Assembly (NCBI GenBank): GCA_964531735.1
Contig: CAZHGD010000007.1
Coordinates: 28,359 to 92,358, forward strand
Origin: CAZHGD01 sp964531735
GTDB taxonomy: Bacteria; Armatimonadota; UBA10988
Direction of reading: 5' to 3'
Length of the DNA: 64,000 nt
The translations under genes and the position numbers were made by a program. The notes beneath the pieces were generated by a model. It saw only the letters and a list, made by a program, of their open reading frames with translations. It did not search any database and had not been told where the DNA came from. Positions within the stretch are counted from its first letter, which is position 1. Every line of letters begins with the position of its first letter. Positions 26,391 to 35,144 of the stretch are shown here, piece by piece.

Positions 26391-29018
26391 CTATTGTCCC
26401 GGGCCGGGCACCCGTACTGGCGGCGCCGGCCAACTCGCGCGGTGCGGATCGGCGTAGATGCCGATGCGCTCGAACGGGATCGGCTCGAACCCGAGCGCCA
26501 GCGCCGGCGATTCCGGCCGCAGCCGGTAGTTGCCGGCGGCGGCGTCCACGAACAGCGGATCGGCCACCTTCGAGTGGACATCCTGCCCGATGGCCTGCCA
26601 GCCCGTCCACTCGTCGGAGGACTCGGCTTCACGCAGCGACAGATCGTCCACGAACGCCGACCCGTCGGTCTCGCGGAAGTCCAACCGGATGTACAGGTCG
26701 GTCATGGTCGGCAGATGGCCGGGCTCGCCCGGGCCGGGCACCTTGAACGGCAGCTCCAGCTTCTGCCAGGTGGTGCCGACCTTGGCCGACGTCTCTCGCG
26801 CCCAGTGGTGCTGGCCAGCGCGGTACGACTGCGCCACCAGGTTGACGTTGAACCCCGGGCGCGTGGCGCGGAACCACGCCGTCAGCAGGTAGCCGCGACC
26901 GGGCACGATGGGCAGGTTGTCGGTCTTGAGCATCGCGTACTGCGGCGGCGTCTGCGGCGGTCCGGCGCAGGTCACCTGTAGCGACTGCCGGCCGCTGTGC
27001 GCCACCGCGGTGGTCAGTGCCGCGCTGGTGCGCTCGTTCGGCCGGATGTACCAGCCCCACGGCTTGGGCAACTGGCCCGCGGCGCCCGGCTCGAAATCCG
27101 GGGTGGGGCAGAGCTCTCGCTCGCCCACCTTGGTCACGGTGACATGACCCGTGGGCACCGGGCGGCCGTGGCACCAGACCAGATTGTGGTCGAACTCGGT
27201 GCGCGCCAGGGGCAGGCTGTTCATGCGGTAGACCGCGGCGTTCGGACGGCTGGCCACCAGGATGTTGCGGCGAATGCGGTTGCCGCTCATCTGCACCCAG
27301 TCGGCGGGCGCTTCGGCGAACAGCTCGGGGAACCGCCGCCGCCATTCCGGCCGCTCGCGCCGCTGCTGCCAGTTGCGTTCGACCTCGGCCAGGTTCGGCA
27401 GCCGCGCCCAGCCGTTGAACTCGACTTGCTGGAGGTGCCCGTCGACCAGGACGTTGTTCTCAATGCGGTTGTCGCGGCCGTTGTGGATGTGGACGCCGGC
27501 GCGGAGCACGCCGACGACCACGTTGCCGAAGACCTCGACGCCGCTGCCCAGGTCGTCCAGGTAGATGCCCCAGCAGAAGCTCGGCGTGGTCCAGCGCCCG
27601 TTCTCGCGCCCGAAGCCGTAGACGTCGTGGATCAGGTTCTGCCGCACGCGGCACCCGCGCGGCGTGACGCCGTCGCGTCCGCCGGTGTAGATGGCCCCGG
27701 TGTCGTGCGTTTCGAGGTCCAGGTGGTGCAGGTGGTTCTGCTCGATCAGGTGGTCGTGCCCACCGAAGATGACGGCGAACCGCGGGCAGTGGTGGACCGT
27801 GTTGCGCTGGAACCGGTTGCCCACGCCTTCCAGCCGCACGCCACAGCCTTGCTTCCAGACGAAGCCGGTGCGGCTGATCAGGTTGTTCTCGGCGATGTTG
27901 CCGGCCGCCGTCAACGTCTGGTCGTCACCACCGGTCAGCTTCACGCCGTGCGAGCCGACCTCGCTGATATCGCAGCCGTAGACCCGATTGTCTCGCCCGC
28001 CGAACACACCGACGCCGGCGCAGTCCTCCCACGGTCCCCAGCCACCGATGCGGGTGTCCGCGCCCGTGTTGCGGACCGTGCAGCCGATCACGGCGCAACC
28101 GCTGGTGTCACGCATGATCACCGCACCGCGCCGGGCGACCTCGATGGCCAGACCAACGATGCTGACGTCATGGGTGCCGGCGGCCAGCTCGAAGGCATAG
28201 TCGGCGGTGGGCACCTCGACCACGCCGGTGCTCGGGTCGCCAGGCGGGTAGAAGTAGAGCACGGAGTCCCGCCGGTCCAGGTACCACTCGCCGGGGGTGT
28301 CCAGTTCCTCCAGCAGGTTCTGGAAGTAGTAGCGCTCGGCGCCGCCACCCTCGATGCCGTCGTAGGTGTCGGCAGCCAGGTTGACCTCACGCGTGGCCGC
28401 GTCGGCCGACTGCACGCCGACGATGGTGTTGTAGTAGTTGTAGCGGTGGTAGAAGAACACCTCGGCCTGGCTGAGGTCGCGCCAGGGCTTGACGCTGTTG
28501 GCCGCGGCGCGGAAGCGGCGGCTGCTGCCCTTCTCCACAGTGGCCTCGGCATAGAGCCAGCCGCCGCCGATGGGGTCCCGCGGATCCGCGTTCGGCCAGC
28601 GAGCCAGCGTCTGGCGCTGCCCGTTCCAGTAGAGCTCGCGGAATGGCACGTTACCCAGCCCGAGGGTCTTGAGGTCGCACCGGACGAGGCCGTTCTGCCA
28701 CGGCTGCCAGGCGGTGATCGGACGGCCGGCGACCACTCGCGGCCGAGTGCCGCGCGCCGGCTCGACGTGCAGCCCACTGTCCTCCGCGGTCAGCCGCACG
28801 GGTCCAGGAAGGTAGTGCGTGCCGCCGCCCAGAATGATGCGCCTGGCCTCGCCGGCTGCCGTCTGCCGCGCGAGTTCCACCGCGCGCTGCAGCGTGGCGA
28901 CGGGCGCGGCCGGACTGCCATCGGCGGTGTTGCGCCCGTCGGTGGCCACGTGGATATCGCGAGCGGCGGCCACCAGCGGACAGATGGCGGCTGCGGTGAC
29001 CAGAATGTGACGTACCAT
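26391..29018 (-). CDS. Secreted right-handed parallel beta-helix protein
   Basis: An 875-residue exported protein with signal peptide LVTAAAICPLVAAA. The segment RDIHVATDGRNTADGSPAAP starts a pectate-lyase-like right-handed beta-helix with repeated N-containing turns (NRVYGCDISEVGSHGVKL, NRFQRNTVHHCP, NRIENNVLVDGH). The N-terminal part (THYLPGPVRLTAEDSG, FRELYWNG) resembles glycoside hydrolase families with beta-helix folds such as GH141/GH120. The C-terminal 200 residues form a jelly-roll CBM-like domain (LQVTCAGPPQTP onward, DLYIRLDFRETDG). Polysaccharide binding or cleavage is likely; the substrate is unknown. It is divergent from the DUF2721 gene. Confidence 0.8.
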   Translation of the reverse strand: MVRHILVTAAAICPLVAAARDIHVATDGRNTADGSPAAPVATLQRAVELARQTAAGEARRIILGGGTHYLPGPVRLTAEDSGLHVEPARGTRPRVVAGRPITAWQPWQNGLVRCDLKTLGLGNVPFRELYWNGQRQTLARWPNADPRDPIGGGWLYAEATVEKGSSRRFRAAANSVKPWRDLSQAEVFFYHRYNYYNTIVGVQSADAATREVNLAADTYDGIEGGGAERYYFQNLLEELDTPGEWYLDRRDSVLYFYPPGDPSTGVVEVPTADYAFELAAGTHDVSIVGLAIEVARRGAVIMRDTSGCAVIGCTVRNTGADTRIGGWGPWEDCAGVGVFGGRDNRVYGCDISEVGSHGVKLTGGDDQTLTAAGNIAENNLISRTGFVWKQGCGVRLEGVGNRFQRNTVHHCPRFAVIFGGHDHLIEQNHLHHLDLETHDTGAIYTGGRDGVTPRGCRVRQNLIHDVYGFGRENGRWTTPSFCWGIYLDDLGSGVEVFGNVVVGVLRAGVHIHNGRDNRIENNVLVDGHLQQVEFNGWARLPNLAEVERNWQQRRERPEWRRRFPELFAEAPADWVQMSGNRIRRNILVASRPNAAVYRMNSLPLARTEFDHNLVWCHGRPVPTGHVTVTKVGERELCPTPDFEPGAAGQLPKPWGWYIRPNERTSAALTTAVAHSGRQSLQVTCAGPPQTPPQYAMLKTDNLPIVPGRGYLLTAWFRATRPGFNVNLVAQSYRAGQHHWARETSAKVGTTWQKLELPFKVPGPGEPGHLPTMTDLYIRLDFRETDGSAFVDDLSLREAESSDEWTGWQAIGQDVHSKVADPLFVDAAAGNYRLRPESPALALGFEPIPFERIGIYADPHRASWPAPPVRVPGPGQ

Positions 29019-29053
29019 CGGCGAGACGCTCCAAGGGCCGTCTCATTCGCGGT

Positions 29054-29072
29054 GCAGGAGTCGGGCTCCTGC
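29054..29072. promoter_or_regulatory. Perfect hairpin between divergent genes
   Basis: GCAGGAG (29054-29060) and CTCCTGC (29066-29072) pair perfectly around TCGGG in the 78-bp gap between the divergent beta-helix and DUF2721 genes. The symmetry and position would suit an operator, but no protein can be assigned to it. It could also sequester part of a leader. Confidence 0.3.
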
Positions 29073-29096
29073 CCGCAGCGCCTGGGAGAGGGAGAC

Positions 29097-29651
29097 ATGG
29101 GCCACAACGTATGGCCGCTGTTCGACTGGTCGAAGATGGCCTCGGCCGCCGCGGTGCCGGTGGTGATCGTGTCAGCGTGCGCGCTGCTCTGCCTGGCGCT
29201 CTACAACCGCCTGGCCGCGGTGGTGGCCCGGCTCCGGGGCTTCCAGCGCGAGCGGATCGAGGCGGCCACCGCGCTGGCGCGCCTGCGTGCACACCCGCAG
29301 CCGACGCCCGAGGAGACGCTACGTTGGCAGACGGTGCTGACCAACCTGGCCGGGCAGATAGAGGCCGTCACGGCCCGCGCCCACCTGGTCCAGCGGGCCA
29401 TCGCCTTCCTGCTCAGCGCCATCTGCACGCTGATGGTGTCGTCGTTGTGCTCGGGCCTGGGCGCGATCTACCAGCCGATGACGTTCGGCGCGGCGGTGTT
29501 CTTCCTCACCGGCGTCACGTTCATGCTGACCGGCGTGCTCCACGCGCTCCGCGAGCTGCGCACGGCGCTCGACCCGGCCAGGCTGGAGACGATGGTGATC
29601 GACGAGTTCGAGGAGGCGCTTTCGCTCGGGCTCGACACGCGCGGCGGTTAG
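29097..29651 (+). CDS. DUF2721 membrane protein
   Basis: A 184-residue protein with an N-terminal membrane segment (AAVPVVIVSACALLCLALYN) followed directly by the conserved RL..V..R.R cytoplasmic helix, a glutamine/arginine-rich helical stretch, and two more membrane segments near the C-terminus. This layout matches DUF2721, a family of unknown function. GGGAGAGGGAG precedes the ATG. The stop overlaps the convergent CBM-like gene by 4 bp. Confidence 0.75.
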   Translation: MGHNVWPLFDWSKMASAAAVPVVIVSACALLCLALYNRLAAVVARLRGFQRERIEAATALARLRAHPQPTPEETLRWQTVLTNLAGQIEAVTARAHLVQRAIAFLLSAICTLMVSSLCSGLGAIYQPMTFGAAVFFLTGVTFMLTGVLHALRELRTALDPARLETMVIDEFEEALSLGLDTRGG

Positions 29652-30436
29652 CGCCCGGCGGCCGTGCTGACCGGGCGCACCGACACCACGGCGCGACTGC
29701 CGCTCAACAGGTCCTCGCCGTCCACCGTGGCGGTGTCGCCGTCGACCTTGACCGACTTGGCCACGAACGACGCCGGGCCGGCCAGTCGCCACGTGCGGCC
29801 GGTCCGCCGGTCGGCGACCTCGAACGACAGACCGTCGGGTCGCACGGTCACCCCGAGCGCGCTGCTGGACCAGGCGAGCGACGCCGGGCCATGGTAGGCG
29901 CCGCGGAGCGAGGCCAGGTCGCCCAGGCTCTGGACCACGAAGCCGTCCACCAGGAAGTCGACCGGGCCGCTGCCAATCACCCGGCACATCAGCCGCGGCA
30001 GGCCCACGGGCACCAGGCAGCGGGTGGTGACCTCCTGCCACTCGTTCTGCGGCCGGCTGACCTGCCGCGGCGACGCCGACCAGATCGCGCCGTCGGCGCC
30101 TTGCTCCGGCAGGAATGTGCCGCACAACACCACGTGCCCGCTGCCGAGCAGCTTGATCCGCACGGACAGGGCCAGCACCTCGCCGGGCTTGGCGTGCGTG
30201 ATGGTCAGTGGCGCGGCTAACGACCAGTCTTGCTGGCCGGTGTGGACCACATGGAGACAGTGCGGGCCGACGGCGCCACCGTCGACCATCTCGGTGCGGA
30301 CCGCGCTCTCGCCGGCGCGCGCCCAGGCTTTGCTCCAGCCCTTCGGGTAGCCGTTCTCGACGGCTTCCAGGTCGCCGTTGATGACCAACGACGGCGCCGC
30401 ACTCAGGCAGACGGCAAGCAGTGTCAGCCACGACAT
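29648..30436 (-). CDS. Secreted CBM-like protein, possibly truncated
   Basis: A 262-residue protein with a signal peptide (WLTLLAVCLSAAPS), then NGDLEAVENGYPKGW, a classic opening of CBM4/9/22-like jelly-roll modules found in multi-domain glycosidases, running to about residue 170. The remaining part (VTVRPDGLSFEVADRRTG, TWRLAGPASFVAKS) looks like the first strands of a galactose-mutarotase or GH-associated sandwich but stops soon after, so it may be the leftover N-terminus of a longer enzyme. It sits 10 bp after the M28/FtsX fusion gene on the same strand. Confidence 0.6.
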   Translation of the reverse strand: MSWLTLLAVCLSAAPSLVINGDLEAVENGYPKGWSKAWARAGESAVRTEMVDGGAVGPHCLHVVHTGQQDWSLAAPLTITHAKPGEVLALSVRIKLLGSGHVVLCGTFLPEQGADGAIWSASPRQVSRPQNEWQEVTTRCLVPVGLPRLMCRVIGSGPVDFLVDGFVVQSLGDLASLRGAYHGPASLAWSSSALGVTVRPDGLSFEVADRRTGRTWRLAGPASFVAKSVKVDGDTATVDGEDLLSGSRAVVSVRPVSTAAGR

Positions 30437-30446
30437 GGGTCCACTC

Positions 30447-33400
30447 CTAGGCCAGCGGTGCGCTCTGTCCGAGTACGGCCTCGCCTTGCTCGGCATAGGC
30501 GGCCTTCTGGCCCGGCGTGATGGTGCGCCAGATCAGGAACTGCCGCCGCAGGATGTTGACGAACAGCCAGTTGGTGCGCCGCCAGCCGTTGTCGTCGCCG
30601 CTGATGCGCTCCAGGCGGATCTCGATGGAGTTGACGTGCGGGTCATCGCCATCCGGCCGCGTGAACAACTCCATCTGCTGGCTGACGCCCAGGTCATAGG
30701 GTGCCAGCCAGACGGTGAGGGCCAAGCGGAAGCCGCCCTCAGGCTGTCGGGTCAGGCTGGTCCCGTCGGTGTAGAAGTCACCGCCGGCGAAGTCGACATA
30801 GCTGTCGAAGTACTCCTTGAGGAACATGTTGCAGGCGATGCCGTCGCGGCCGGTGAGCATGAACGGCAGCGAGAAGGTCATCGTGTGCCCGTCGGGCTGC
30901 GGCAGCTTCCAGCGGCGCTCCACGTCGGGCGTGGCCAGTTGCGCGGCCTTGCGCGCCGGGTAGATGCTGCTGAGCAACACCGTGGCGATGATGATGATGG
31001 CGACACCGACCGTGGCGGTGGACGAGTAGTTGAGGCTGAGGCCGCTCAACGTGCTGAGGTGGCCGCTGGACTGGAGCCAGTAGAGCACCTTGGCCACGGT
31101 CTGGCCACCGAGGTAGCCGAGCACCACGCCGAGGTTGGCGAAGACGCAGCTCTCGGCCAGGAACAGCATCGCCACATGCGCCGGGGCCAGGCCGATGCTG
31201 CTGAAGATGCCGATCTCGCGCAAGCGCTCCGCCACCGCGCCGAGCATGGTGTTGAGCACGATCAGCGCGGCGATGATCAGCGGGATGAACACCGTGGACA
31301 GACCACCGACGCTGGTCATGCCGAGGCTGCTGTAGAGCCGGACACCGTCCGGCTCGCCGGCGTACGCCGACAGCTCGAAGCGGTCCATCAGCGTGGTGGC
31401 CGCCTTGGTCACGGCCTGCGGGTCGTTGAACAGCACGGCCACCGACCGCAGCGTGCCGCCGAGGGCCATCAGCCGCTCATAGGGCAGGATGATGGTGCCG
31501 ATGGTGGGGTAGTGCTTGTAGCGGTCGATGGGCGGCGGGGCGACCGAACCGAGGCGCAGCTTCTGCGCCTGCTGCTCGGTGAGCATGCGCAGCTTCTCGG
31601 GCTCGAGCTGCGAGAAGTCGACCGGTGTCAGCGGCTCGCCGTCCAGGTCGACCACGTCCTCCAGCACCTTGTCGTCAATCACGCCGACGACCTGCAGGCG
31701 GCTGCCGAAGACCTCGATGGCGCCCAGTCCGAGACCGGCCCGATCCGCGCTGGAGCCCGGTCCCAGGTCCAGCTTCTCGGCCACCGACCGCGGGACCACA
31801 CAAGCGTCGGCCTCACCCTCGCGCAGCCAGCGACCGGCGAGCAGGCGCCGGCCGAGCCCCGTCACGCGGATCTCGTCGGCGGTGGTGCCCAGGATGGCGT
31901 TGATGGTCAGCGGCTCACTGGTCGCCGCGGGCAGATTGCCGCGCAGGTTGTGTTCGCGGGCCCAGGTCGCCGTGCCGTTGAAGACCGACAGCTTCATCTG
32001 CTTGTCGAGCTGCGTGGAGACCATCCAGGCGCGCGGCGCCACCCGACCGACCGACCGGAACTGGTTCTCCAGGATGCGCGAGGTCGGCGCCTCCAGCGAA
32101 CTCCACACCGGATCGCGGACCAGCAGGCCGGGGTAGACCACCGCCGTGCCGGTACCGCGGGCGTTGGCGCGCAGCGAGGTGCGAACCGACGTGAACGACA
32201 GCACCGTGAAGGTCAGCAGGAGCAGCGTCACCGCGGTCATGGCCGTGCGCAAGGGACGTCGGCGCATGTTGCTGATGCCCAGGGCGAACGCGGCCCCGAG
32301 CGTGTTCATCCGACTCACATCGGCCGTGTGCTGCCCGGATGAGGCGGCCTTCAGCGTCTCCAGTTCCTCGTTGAACCGGCGCGCCACCAGCGAGATGACC
32401 ACCGACGCCAGGGCCATGATGATGAACCCGAGCAGGATGATCCACGGCGTGTCCAGCAACTGGAACGCCGGATGTACGTAGCGCAGTGCGATGTAGACGA
32501 CCAGGAAGAACCCCAGCGTCCAGGCGATCTGCTGCTTGATACGCGGCGAGCCGACGAGCAGCCGCTCGGCGAAGAACGCGAATGGCAGCAGCAGGGCCAG
32601 GTAGAACAGCACGCCCTTGATGGTGTCGGCCTCGGTGCCTTGCACCTCGGGATAGGCGCGCGCCTCGTAGGCCCAGGCGACACGCGCGGCGGCCAGGTGC
32701 GCGGCCCAGTCCTTGGCGTCCGCCGCGGCCTTGGCCTGGTCCAGGTACTGCTTGGCCTGGTCGTGCAGGGCGCTGAGCCGCACGCTGGACACGCCGTTGG
32801 CCTTCTGTCGGACCATGCGTCGTTCGTCCAGGCGCCACATGTCCTGGGCGGCCTGGAACGAGGTCAGCGGCACGCGGGCCTGGGTGGCCGGGTCGAAGCC
32901 TTGCCCGGTGGGATGCTGGTCATCGGCGTTGGTGAGCACCAGACGCAGCCCGAGCAGGCCCATGCCCATGGTCACCTTGACGCGCGTCTTGCGCGGTGCG
33001 TAGACCACGGTCACCGGCTCCACGTAGCTGGCCGACAGCGTGCCGGCCGTCTTGGTCGTCGGGGCGCGCATGGGCAGCTCGTAGCCGAAGCTGCGTGGCT
33101 CGCTGTCGGTGCGCGCGTCGTAGACGTAGAGCTGTTGGAGCGTGGTGAAGTAGCGCTGGTCGACCAGGTCGAATAGGTTGAGCGCGCGGCACGGGAAGAC
33201 GATCAGCGGGCGTCGCAGGCCCTGGCGTCCGCGGGCCTCGCGCGGATACTTGACCTCGCCCTCGGGGCCGAGGTCGGGTGCATAGAGCGTCTGTCCCGTG
33301 CTCGGCTCGAACGCGTAGGCGTCGATCTTGAGCGCGTTGTCGTCCTTGTGACCGGCAAAGCGGAAACCGCCGCGCATGTCGGCCATGGCCAGAATGGCCG

Positions 33401-35144
33401 GGCGCACGCCCAGGTAGGAGTTCGACGGCCCTTTGAGCGCCACCAGCGCGTGTGGTACCGGCGTGTTCGGCAGGAAGGTCTTCCGCCGCTCGAACTCGTA
33501 GATCATGCCTTCGACCGGCTCGAACCGGTATGGCATGCGGCTCAGCCGCTTGAGTCCTTCGGAGACCAACTCGCGGTCGTTGGCGGCACCGTGGACCACG
33601 GCCAGCACCGCGGCCGCCTGCGTTTGGAGTTGGTCGAAGCGGACCTTGTCGGGCGTGTCGAACGGCGTGTCGACCCGCGGACGCGCGTCGTTGATGGTGA
33701 ACAGGCTGAGCGACGGCCGCGCGGCTTCGGTGAACACCTCCGCGTCGGTGGCGAACTGGTCCGGCACCCAGGCATCCCAGCCCTTGTCCTGCGCCGGTGT
33801 GATGCAGTCCTGGAAGGCTTTGGCCTGGCCGCTCGCCTTGGCATAGCCGGCAAAGCGCTTGCCCAGCGGTGCCAGGAAGCGCGTCAGCTTGTCGTTGCCG
33901 TGGAAGTGGCCGACGTGGAACAGCCCCACCCGGTCGCTGCCGGAGCTGAGGTCGCAGCCGATGTGCAAGGCCCAGTCATGGGCACCGTAGAACCACTCGG
34001 CCAGTTTCCGATTCTGGTCGAGGAGCGCGAGTTCGAGGTTCAGCTCCTGCTGGTAGATCCGCTGCTGGGCTTCGCTGAAGCGGGGATCGGGCGGCTCGGC
34101 GAGGCGGGCCTTGAGCCGCGTCTCGCGCTCGTCGTCTTCGGCCTTCATCAGCTCGCGCGCCTTGGCCCAGCGGTCGCGCGTGTAGCCGCGGCGCAGCACA
34201 TCGGCCAGGGCGCGGGCGCCAGCCATAGCCTGGAAGTGGCCGTCGAATGCGACGAAGAGGACCGAGCGTGCCGGGCGCTGACGGCTCAGCAGGCGGACCA
34301 TCTCGAGCAGCACGGCAATGCCGGTCGCCTGCTCGGCGCCGGGGGCCTGCTCCAGCACCGCCGAGGCGCTGTCGAAGTAGGCCGAGACCAGGAGGCACTC
34401 GCGCGACAGCGCCGGGTCGCTGCCGGGCAGCAGGCCCAGGATGTTCTCGCCATCGGCCACGCGCCAGTCGGCCTGCGCCGCGATGCCGGTCTGCGCGATC
34501 CGGAACGGCCGGCCCACCGGTTGACGCTGACTGGCACAGAGCGCTGCGAATTGCGCCCGGTCGAGGTAGAAACGCGGCATGTCCAGCGGGACGTTGAGCA
34601 CCTTGCGGCGGAGCTCGCCGCGGTCGCCGCCGCGGCGGTCGACGAAGACAACCGCCCCGGCGCCGAGTAGCGCCGCTTCCAGCCAGCGTTGGCCACTGTC
34701 CAGATCGAGCAGCACAATGGCGCCGCGCAGGTCCGTGCCGCGGTAGGCGCTGAGGTCGCCGTCGCCGGCGTAGACCAGCGGCCCGACCAGGCCGTCGGGC
34801 GGCAGTGAGCTGAGCCGCACGTAGTTGGGCGCGAAGCTGCCCAGCACGTACTCGCGGTCGCCCACGCGCAACCGGGCGTCGCGGGTCAGCGGCACCGGCA
34901 CGCGAAAGCCCTGCCGCTGGATGTCGCTCAGACCATAGCGGCGGAAGGCGGATTCGATGGCCAGGGCCGCAGCCCGGCTGCCCGGCGTGCCCGGCTGACG
35001 CGAGCCGAAGTTGGCGAAGACGGTGACGACCTCGCGCAGATTGGCCGGGTCGACCGTCAGCGCCGGAGCCGCGCTCGCGGCCACCGAGCAGCTCGCGACG
35101 GTCAACGCCAGCAGCAGTGCCAGACGCTTAGCCGAACCAGACAC
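30447..35144 (-). CDS. Degenerate M28 peptidase fused to FtsX/MacB-like permease
   Basis: A 1565-residue protein. A signal peptide (RLALLLALTVASCSVAASA) leads to a large extracytoplasmic region of about 800 residues containing an M28-aminopeptidase-like fold with a PA-type insertion. The usual AHYDS, DNASG and GEE metal motifs read AYFDS, EQATG and DGH, so zinc binding is doubtful. From about residue 845 there are membrane helices, a MacB-type periplasmic domain, and near 1283 onward the FtsX C-terminal helices (LREIGIFSSIGLAPAHVAML is the coupling-helix-like stretch), ending in a 170-residue soluble tail. The start is a GTG overlapping the end of the DUF6785 gene by 17 bp. No ABC ATPase gene is adjacent, so a partner must be elsewhere or the permease works alone. 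Confidence 0.78.
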   Translation of the reverse strand: MSGSAKRLALLLALTVASCSVAASAAPALTVDPANLREVVTVFANFGSRQPGTPGSRAAALAIESAFRRYGLSDIQRQGFRVPVPLTRDARLRVGDREYVLGSFAPNYVRLSSLPPDGLVGPLVYAGDGDLSAYRGTDLRGAIVLLDLDSGQRWLEAALLGAGAVVFVDRRGGDRGELRRKVLNVPLDMPRFYLDRAQFAALCASQRQPVGRPFRIAQTGIAAQADWRVADGENILGLLPGSDPALSRECLLVSAYFDSASAVLEQAPGAEQATGIAVLLEMVRLLSRQRPARSVLFVAFDGHFQAMAGARALADVLRRGYTRDRWAKARELMKAEDDERETRLKARLAEPPDPRFSEAQQRIYQQELNLELALLDQNRKLAEWFYGAHDWALHIGCDLSSGSDRVGLFHVGHFHGNDKLTRFLAPLGKRFAGYAKASGQAKAFQDCITPAQDKGWDAWVPDQFATDAEVFTEAARPSLSLFTINDARPRVDTPFDTPDKVRFDQLQTQAAAVLAVVHGAANDRELVSEGLKRLSRMPYRFEPVEGMIYEFERRKTFLPNTPVPHALVALKGPSNSYLGVRPAILAMADMRGGFRFAGHKDDNALKIDAYAFEPSTGQTLYAPDLGPEGEVKYPREARGRQGLRRPLIVFPCRALNLFDLVDQRYFTTLQQLYVYDARTDSEPRSFGYELPMRAPTTKTAGTLSASYVEPVTVVYAPRKTRVKVTMGMGLLGLRLVLTNADDQHPTGQGFDPATQARVPLTSFQAAQDMWRLDERRMVRQKANGVSSVRLSALHDQAKQYLDQAKAAADAKDWAAHLAAARVAWAYEARAYPEVQGTEADTIKGVLFYLALLLPFAFFAERLLVGSPRIKQQIAWTLGFFLVVYIALRYVHPAFQLLDTPWIILLGFIIMALASVVISLVARRFNEELETLKAASSGQHTADVSRMNTLGAAFALGISNMRRRPLRTAMTAVTLLLLTFTVLSFTSVRTSLRANARGTGTAVVYPGLLVRDPVWSSLEAPTSRILENQFRSVGRVAPRAWMVSTQLDKQMKLSVFNGTATWAREHNLRGNLPAATSEPLTINAILGTTADEIRVTGLGRRLLAGRWLREGEADACVVPRSVAEKLDLGPGSSADRAGLGLGAIEVFGSRLQVVGVIDDKVLEDVVDLDGEPLTPVDFSQLEPEKLRMLTEQQAQKLRLGSVAPPPIDRYKHYPTIGTIILPYERLMALGGTLRSVAVLFNDPQAVTKAATTLMDRFELSAYAGEPDGVRLYSSLGMTSVGGLSTVFIPLIIAALIVLNTMLGAVAERLREIGIFSSIGLAPAHVAMLFLAESCVFANLGVVLGYLGGQTVAKVLYWLQSSGHLSTLSGLSLNYSSTATVGVAIIIIATVLLSSIYPARKAAQLATPDVERRWKLPQPDGHTMTFSLPFMLTGRDGIACNMFLKEYFDSYVDFAGGDFYTDGTSLTRQPEGGFRLALTVWLAPYDLGVSQQMELFTRPDGDDPHVNSIEIRLERISGDDNGWRRTNWLFVNILRRQFLIWRTITPGQKAAYAEQGEAVLGQSAPLA

